DNA from: Dokdonella_A sp966248875 | Lineage (GTDB): Bacteria; Pseudomonadota; Gammaproteobacteria; Xanthomonadales; Rhodanobacteraceae | Length of the DNA: 64,000 nucleotides | Direction: 5' to 3' | Assembly (NCBI GenBank): GCA_966248875.1 | Contig: CBINBI010000002.1 | Coordinates: 54,447 to 118,446 of the forward strand | Shown: piece after piece, positions 59,153-64,000 of the stretch | Position numbering within the stretch: position 1 is the stretch's first letter | How the letters are laid out: each line of letters begins with the position of its first letter | Program-made: the position numbers and the translations under genes | Notes under the pieces: model-generated | What the model saw: the letters and a program-made list of their open reading frames with translations, nothing else | Told to the model about the DNA's origin: nothing | Databases searched by the model: none

Positions 59153-60364
59153 ATGGAAATCCGCCCCATTCTCTCCGCACTGATGCGCAGCAAGGTCGCG
59201 ATGATCCTGATCGGCCTGCAGGTCGCCCTGACGCTCGCGATCGTCTGCAACGCGCTCTTCATCATCTCCGAACGCCTCGACCACATGGCGCGGCCGAGCG
59301 GCATGAACGAGGCCGACACGTTCTGGTTCGGCTCGAACGGCTTCGGCCAAAGCTACGACGCCAAGGCGGTGCAGCAGTCCGATCTCGCGCTGCTGCGCCA
59401 GCTGCCGGGCGTCGCCGACGCCACGCCCACGAACTCGGTGCCGATGAGCGACGGCGGCTGGAGCACGGGGCTCAGCCTTACGCCGCACCAGAAGACCTCG
59501 ACCGCGCAGACGGCGATCTATCTCGTCGACGATCACGCGATCTCGACGTTCGGCACGCAGCTCGTCGCCGGCCGCAACTTCAAGCCCGAGGAGATCGAGA
59601 CGCTCGACTTCGGTGATGGCTTGCGTCCGAAAGTCGCGATCGTCTCCAAGGCGCTGGCCGAGAAGCTCTTCCCGGATCAGGACCCAATCGGCAAGCAGGT
59701 CTACTTCGACGAGGATCCGCCGACCACGACGATCATCGGTGTGGTCGATCGCCTCCAGCAGCCGTGGATGTCGAGCGACACCGTCGAGTACGCGACGTTC
59801 GTGCCGGCGTTCATGCCGTACGGCAACTCGACGCGCTATCTCGTGCGCGCCGAGCCCGGCCGGCGCGACGAGGTCATGAAACAGGTCGAACAGAAGATGG
59901 CCGAGGCGAATCCGAGCCGGATCATCGGCAAGGTACGCCCGATGACCCAAGTGCGCAGCGAGGCCTACGCCGACGACCGCGCGATGGCGATCATCTTGTC
60001 CGTGGTGGTCGTCTGCCTCCTCACCATCACCGCGCTTGGCATCGTGGGCATGGCGAGCTTCTGGGTCGCCCAGCGCACGAAGCAGATCGGCACGCGGCGC
60101 GCGCTCGGCGCCACGAAGCTCGACATCCTGCGCTATTTCCAGACCGAGAACTTCATCATCACGACGCTCGGCCTCGTCGGCGGCGGCATCCTCGCCTACG
60201 CGTTCAGCCTGTATCTCATGAAGGAATACCAGGCGCCGCGGCTGCCGTGGTACTACGTGCCGGTCGGTTTCGTGTGCCTGTGGCTGCTCGGCCAGCTCGC
60301 CGTGCTCGGACCGGCGCTGCGCGCGTCGCGGGTGCCGCCGGCGGTCGCGACGCGAAGTGTGTGA
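59153..60364 (+). CDS. FtsX/MacB-like ABC permease, second subunit
   Basis: The ATG at 59153 starts EIRPILSALMRSKVAMILIG. It shares the MacB topology with the first permease but is clearly different in sequence: N-terminal helix (about 15-36), periplasmic MacB-PCD domain and a C-terminal FtsX domain (TALGIVGMASFWVAQRTKQI, GTRRALGATKLDILRYFQTE). It ends PALRASRVPPAVATRSV. Length is 403 aa. Two different permease subunits point to a heterodimeric transporter. Confidence 0.92.
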   Translation: MEIRPILSALMRSKVAMILIGLQVALTLAIVCNALFIISERLDHMARPSGMNEADTFWFGSNGFGQSYDAKAVQQSDLALLRQLPGVADATPTNSVPMSDGGWSTGLSLTPHQKTSTAQTAIYLVDDHAISTFGTQLVAGRNFKPEEIETLDFGDGLRPKVAIVSKALAEKLFPDQDPIGKQVYFDEDPPTTTIIGVVDRLQQPWMSSDTVEYATFVPAFMPYGNSTRYLVRAEPGRRDEVMKQVEQKMAEANPSRIIGKVRPMTQVRSEAYADDRAMAIILSVVVVCLLTITALGIVGMASFWVAQRTKQIGTRRALGATKLDILRYFQTENFIITTLGLVGGGILAYAFSLYLMKEYQAPRLPWYYVPVGFVCLWLLGQLAVLGPALRASRVPPAVATRSV

Positions 60365-60367
60365 TGT

Positions 60368-60438
60368 CGTCGCCCCGCGGAAGCGGGGCCCGGCGACTCG
60401 ATGGCCAAGGCACCGGGTCCCGCTTTCGCGGGGACGGC
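60368..60438. repeat. Second type of intergenic inverted repeat (CCCCGCG..AGCGGGG)
   Basis: CGTCGCCCCGCGGAAGCGGG..CCCGG pairs with CCGGG..CCCGCTTTCGCGGGGACGGCG; each arm also folds on itself. A T6 run starts at 60444, so it may act as a partial terminator between the permease genes and the regulator. Confidence 0.75.
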
Positions 60439-60547
60439 GATGGTTTTTTCTTCGCGAACGGGTTTGCTCTTAAACTCGGCGCAACCTTTCGCCCGCGCGT
60501 GCATCCAAGGCCGCATGCGCGGGGACTACCGAACCGACGACACGCCC

Positions 60548-61894
60548 ATGCGCACGGTCCTCGTGATCGATGACAACCACGCGGTCGGCACCGCGCTTGA
60601 GATGGTGTTCGCGCTGCGCGAGATCCGCACGCTGATCGCGCACGCGCCGGACGAGGGCCTGCAGCTGCTGGATCGCGAGGACGTCGATCTGGTCGTGCAG
60701 GACATGAACTTCACGGCAGACACGACCTCGGGCGAGGAGGGCGTCAAGCTTTTCCGCGACATCCGGGCGCGGCATCCGGACCTGCCCATCGTGCTGCTCA
60801 CCGCGTGGACGCACCTCGAAACCGCGGTCGAGCTCGTCAAGGCGGGCGCGGCGGACTATCTCGCCAAGCCCTGGGACGATCACAAGCTGCTCGCGACGGT
60901 CGAGAACCTGCTCGAGCTTTCCGAGGCGACGCGCGAAATCACGCGCGTGCGCGAGGAGCGCAGGAAGCGTCGCCAGGCGCTCGACTCGCAGTACGACCTG
61001 CGCGGGCTCGTGTTCGCATCGACGGCGACCGAGCGTGTCGTCGAGCTGGCCTGCCAGGTCGCGCGCGCCGACATTCCGGTGCTGATCACCGGGCCGAACG
61101 GCGCCGGCAAGGAGCGCATCGCCGAGATCATCCAGGCGAATTCCGCAGTCAAGGACGGGCCGTTCGTGACGGTCAACTGCGGCGCGCTGCCGTCCGAGTT
61201 GATCGAGGCTGAGCTCTTCGGCGCCGATCCCGGGGCCTACACCGGCGCGCCGAACCGCGCGCGCGAGGGCCGCTTCGAGATCGCCGACGGCGGCACGCTG
61301 TTTCTCGACGAGATCGGCAACCTGCCGCTTGCTGGACAGGCGAAGCTCCTGCGCGTGCTCGAGAGCGGACAGTTCGAGCGCCTGGGATCGAGCAAGACGC
61401 GCACGACGCAGGTGCGCGTGATCAGCGCGACCAATGCCGACATCGCGGCGATGATCCGCGACGGCAAGTTCCGCGAGGACCTGTATTACCGGCTCAACGT
61501 CATCGAGCTGCGCCTGCCGCCGCTCGCCGAGCGGCGTGACGACATTGTGCCGCTGGCCGAGCACTTCCTCCCTCCCGGCATCGCGCTCGACGAAAGCGCG
61601 CGCGCCGCGCTCGTCGCGCACACCTGGCCCGGCAACGTGCGCGAGCTCAAGAACGCGATCCAGCGCGCCGCGCTGCTCTGCAAGGACGGCGTGATCACGG
61701 CCGCGGATCTCGGCCTGGGCTCGCTGCGCAACGGCAACGGTCGTCCGGCCCCCGCCGCCGAGCCCGACCGCGCGATGATCGAAGCCGCGCTCGCGAACGC
61801 GCGCGGCGTGATCAGCCAGGCCGCCGCGGAACTCGGGCTCTCGCGCCAGGCGCTGTACCGGCGCATGGACAAGCTCGGGATTTCGGTGGGGTGA
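60548..61894 (+). CDS. NtrC-family sigma54-dependent response regulator
   Basis: The ATG at 60548 starts RTVLVIDDNHAVGTALEMVF. Receiver domain residues 1-120 with phospho-acceptor Asp in LVVQDMNFT and K in LAKPWDD. AAA+ domain: Walker A GPNGAGKER (usual G-S/T-G-K-E form altered), GAYTGAPNRAREGRFE carrying the sigma54-contact loop GAYTGA, Walker B GGTLFLDEIGNLPL. The C-terminal Fis-type helix-turn-helix is ISQAAAELGLSRQALYRRMD. Length is 448 aa. It can be expected to act on the sigma54 promoter at the head of this operon. Confidence 0.93.
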   Translation: MRTVLVIDDNHAVGTALEMVFALREIRTLIAHAPDEGLQLLDREDVDLVVQDMNFTADTTSGEEGVKLFRDIRARHPDLPIVLLTAWTHLETAVELVKAGAADYLAKPWDDHKLLATVENLLELSEATREITRVREERRKRRQALDSQYDLRGLVFASTATERVVELACQVARADIPVLITGPNGAGKERIAEIIQANSAVKDGPFVTVNCGALPSELIEAELFGADPGAYTGAPNRAREGRFEIADGGTLFLDEIGNLPLAGQAKLLRVLESGQFERLGSSKTRTTQVRVISATNADIAAMIRDGKFREDLYYRLNVIELRLPPLAERRDDIVPLAEHFLPPGIALDESARAALVAHTWPGNVRELKNAIQRAALLCKDGVITAADLGLGSLRNGNGRPAPAAEPDRAMIEAALANARGVISQAAAELGLSRQALYRRMDKLGISVG

Positions 61895-61896
61895 GG

Positions 61897-61991
61897 CCGG
61901 GGACCGGGGTTAGAAATTCGGGAGTCGCGAAAGCAGGCACGACGATCTTGTAGGCTTTGCCGAATCCCCAATCCCGATTCCCTAATCCCGG
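61897..61991. repeat. GGGATTCGG-type inverted repeat, copy E
   Basis: A degenerate left arm (CCGGGGACCGGGGTTAGAAATTCGGG) and a well-preserved right arm (CGAATCCCCAATCCCGATTC to ATCCCGG) between the response regulator and kinase genes. Confidence 0.8.
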
Positions 61992-62000
61992 CTCCACCCC

Positions 62001-63332
62001 ATGCGCCTCGTGTCGCTCGAAGGGAAGCTCGCCGCGGCGCTCGCCGTGACGCTGATCGCAGCGGCCGCGCTGGCCGCGGCGGCGACGGCGTGGCTCGATT
62101 CACCGTGGTACGGCGCAGCGGCGACGGTGCTGGTGCTGGCGATTCCGTCGATCCTTTTCGCGCGCGCGCTCGCGCGCCCGGTCGCGACGCTGATCCGCGC
62201 GCTGTCCGGCAGCGTGGTCGCGTTCCGCGACGGCGACTTCAGTTTTTCGATCGGCGCCAGGCGCGGCGACGAGGTCGGCGATCTCGTCGCCGCGCACAAC
62301 GAGCTGGGGCGGGTGCTGCGCGAGGAGCGCCAGCATCTGTTCCAGCGCGAGCTCCTGCTCGACACGGTCGTGCAGAACACGCCCACCGCGCTGGCGCTGG
62401 TCGAGGAAGGCGGCCACGTCGTCTACGCGAACATCGCTGCACGGCATCTTTTGCACGGAGGCCGTTCGATGAACGGCGAGCGGTTCGACGAGATTGTCGC
62501 GGCGGCGCCCGAGCCGCTCGCGCGCGCGATCGCAAGCGGCGGCGACGGGCTTTTCAGCGTCACGCTGGATCAGGAGGAAGAAACGTTCCATCTGTCGCAG
62601 CGCGCGTTCAAGCTGCAGGGCAAGCCGCACCGGCTCTATCAGATCAAGCGCCTGACGCGCGAGCTGGCGCGGCAGGAAGTCGCGACCTGGAAGAAGGTCA
62701 TTCGCGTGATCAGCCACGAGCTCAACAATTCGCTGGCGCCGATCCGCTCGCTCTCGCACTCGGGTCGCGAGCTGGCGCGCAAAGGCGACATGTCGCGACT
62801 CGCCACGGTGTTCGAGACGATCGAGGAGCGCACGCACCACCTCGAGAGCTTCACGCAGGGCTATGCGCGTTTCGCCAAGCTGCCGCAGCCGCGACCCGAA
62901 CCGGTGGAGTGGCAGTCGCTGCTCGATGCGCTCGGCCACAATTACTCGTTCCGTCTCGCCGGTACGCTGCCTGCGGAGACGGGCTGGTTCGACCGCGCGC
63001 AGGTCGAGCAGGTGCTGATCAACCTGCTCAAGAACGCGCACGAATCGGGCAGCGCGCACGAGGACGTCGAGCTCGCAGTCACGGTGCGCGGGCGCGACCT
63101 GCGTATCGAGGTGCGCGACCGCGGCAGCGGCATGAGCGAAACGGTGCTGGCGAACGCGCTGCTGCCGTTCTATTCGACCAAGCGCAGCGGCTCCGGCCTC
63201 GGCCTCGCGCTCGCGCGAGAGATCGCCGAGGCGCACGGCGGGCGAGTGCAGCTCGCGAACCGGCCGGGTGGCGGGCTGGCGGTGGCCATCGTGCTGCCGC
63301 AACCGGAAGCGCAGGAATCGCCAGGTCGATAG
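62001..63332 (+). CDS. NtrB/NtrY-like sensor histidine kinase
   Basis: Partner kinase of the preceding regulator. Two N-terminal helices (about residues 9-31 and 37-55) with a very short periplasmic loop, a HAMP-like linker (ARPVATLIRALSGSVVAFRD), a PAS-like region (about 115-220), the phospho-acceptor His in VIRVISHELNNSLAPIRSLS, and an ATPase domain with LINLLKNAHES (N box), VRDRGSGMS (G1) and SGSGLGLALARE (G2). Length is 443 aa. The short loop suggests it senses membrane state or the transporter rather than a free ligand. Confidence 0.93.
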   Translation: MRLVSLEGKLAAALAVTLIAAAALAAAATAWLDSPWYGAAATVLVLAIPSILFARALARPVATLIRALSGSVVAFRDGDFSFSIGARRGDEVGDLVAAHNELGRVLREERQHLFQRELLLDTVVQNTPTALALVEEGGHVVYANIAARHLLHGGRSMNGERFDEIVAAAPEPLARAIASGGDGLFSVTLDQEEETFHLSQRAFKLQGKPHRLYQIKRLTRELARQEVATWKKVIRVISHELNNSLAPIRSLSHSGRELARKGDMSRLATVFETIEERTHHLESFTQGYARFAKLPQPRPEPVEWQSLLDALGHNYSFRLAGTLPAETGWFDRAQVEQVLINLLKNAHESGSAHEDVELAVTVRGRDLRIEVRDRGSGMSETVLANALLPFYSTKRSGSGLGLALAREIAEAHGGRVQLANRPGGGLAVAIVLPQPEAQESPGR

Positions 63333-63428
63333 GACCGGCCTCGGCACCGAGCGCCAGCCGCGGGCCGCGGCCCACGCGGTGCGGCTTTCCTTATACTCGG
63401 CAACGGGCTCATCCGGGGAGAAAGGGAC

Positions 63429-64000
63429 ATGGGAGCGATCCTGCCGCTCGTCGTCGTCATCGTCGCCGTCATCGTGCTGTACAAACTCGTGCGTATCGTG
63501 CCGCAGGGCTACGAATGGACGGTCGAGCGCTGGGGCAAGTACACGCACACGCTGGAGCCTGGATTCCACCTCCTGATTCCAGTCGTGCAGAACGTCGGCC
63601 GCAAGATGAACATGATGGAGCAGGTGCTCGACGTGCCCTCGCAGGACGTCATCACCAAGGACAACGCGGTCGTGCGTGTCGACGGGGTCGTGTTCTACCA
63701 GGTGCTCGACGCTGCGAAAGCGGCCTACGAGGTGGCGAACCTCGAGCTTGCGATCATCAATCTGGTGATGACCAACATCCGCACCGTGCTCGGCTCGCTC
63801 GATCTCGACGAATCGCTGTCCAAGCGCGACCAGATCAACGCCTCGCTGCTCAGAGTGGTCGACGAAGCGACGCATCCGTGGGGGCTTAAGGTCACGCGCA
63901 TCGAGCTCAAGGACATCCAGCCGCCGCGCGACCTCGTCGACTCCATGGCGCGGCAGATGAAGGCCGAGCGCGAGAAGCGCGCCAACATCCTCGAAGCCGA
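63429..64000 (+). CDS. SPFH/stomatin-family protein (cut by window edge)
   Basis: One N-terminal hydrophobic segment (GAILPLVVVIVAVIVLYKLV) followed by the SPFH domain: RIVPQGYEWTVERWGKYTHT, EPGFHLLIPVVQNVGRKMNM, VITKDNAVVRVDGVVFYQVL and NIRTVLGSLDLDESLSKRDQ. The sequence runs to residue ~190 and leaves the window at KANILEAE-type coiled coil. It is the QmcA/stomatin branch by pattern. An NfeD partner would be expected just downstream but is not visible. Confidence 0.92.
   Translation, partial: MGAILPLVVVIVAVIVLYKLVRIVPQGYEWTVERWGKYTHTLEPGFHLLIPVVQNVGRKMNMMEQVLDVPSQDVITKDNAVVRVDGVVFYQVLDAAKAAYEVANLELAIINLVMTNIRTVLGSLDLDESLSKRDQINASLLRVVDEATHPWGLKVTRIELKDIQPPRDLVDSMARQMKAEREKRANILEA

Noticed and set aside
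63392..63397. TATACT upstream of the SPFH gene
   Set aside because: A good -10 hexamer but without a recognisable -35 element at proper distance; left out as a feature.

Overview
The window is one contiguous stretch of GC-rich (by eye roughly two thirds G+C), densely packed chromosome from a Gram-negative gammaproteobacterium, most likely of the Xanthomonadales/Lysobacterales (Xanthomonadaceae or Rhodanobacteraceae type). The evidence is the core gene order (rph<>yicC-gmk ... rpoZ-spoT-ridA-recG; mrcA<>pilMNOPQ), the split Mla lipid-transport genes, the moxR/bat operon, and a family of short intergenic inverted repeats built from GGGATTCGGGATT units that is typical of this order. No genus is claimed. 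I see no rRNA, tRNA, CRISPR array, prophage or insertion sequence.

Layout. 1-5.3 kb: 5' part of rph (cut by the window edge), yicC-gmk, then a complete mlaFEDCB lipid-transport operon. 5.4-6.3 kb: the partner outer-membrane lipoprotein mlaA, convergent with it. 6.5-13.4 kb: rpoZ-spoT-ridA, a small membrane protein, recG and a nucleoside hydrolase whose catalytic N-terminus is out of frame with any start codon. 13.5-16 kb: rpmE2, a strong terminator, gltA and an unknown protein. 16-26.5 kb: mrcA (PBP1a) divergent from pilMNOPQ (type IV pilus alignment complex and secretin), followed by a large Ig-repeat lipoprotein. 26.6-35.1 kb: a cNMP-binding/EAL protein and the moxR-DUF58-DUF4381-batA-batBC-batD operon, in which batD is interrupted by an in-frame TAG. 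35.2-40.1 kb: a GH172/DUF2961-like secreted protein and a TPR Ser/Thr kinase. 40.2-45.2 kb: an outer-membrane barrel protein, tkt, an MBL-fold persulfide-dioxygenase-like enzyme and gap. 45.3-53 kb: single housekeeping and membrane genes (GNAT, UspA, HlyIII, DUF885 peptidase, GFA, DUF456, TonB, dusA).

53-63.3 kb is the most integrated accessory region. A leftward ECF sigma / anti-sigma / PDZ-protein operon is divergent from a rightward efflux operon (HlyD adaptor, ABC ATPase, two FtsX/MacB-type permeases, a sigma54-dependent response regulator and an NtrB/NtrY-like histidine kinase). The shared intergenic region holds a near-perfect -24/-12 sigma54 promoter preceded by a cluster of about nine TGTCCG/CGGACA half-sites, which reads as the enhancer for the response regulator encoded at the end of the same operon. 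Four inverted-repeat elements lie between genes of this operon. The window ends inside an SPFH/stomatin gene.
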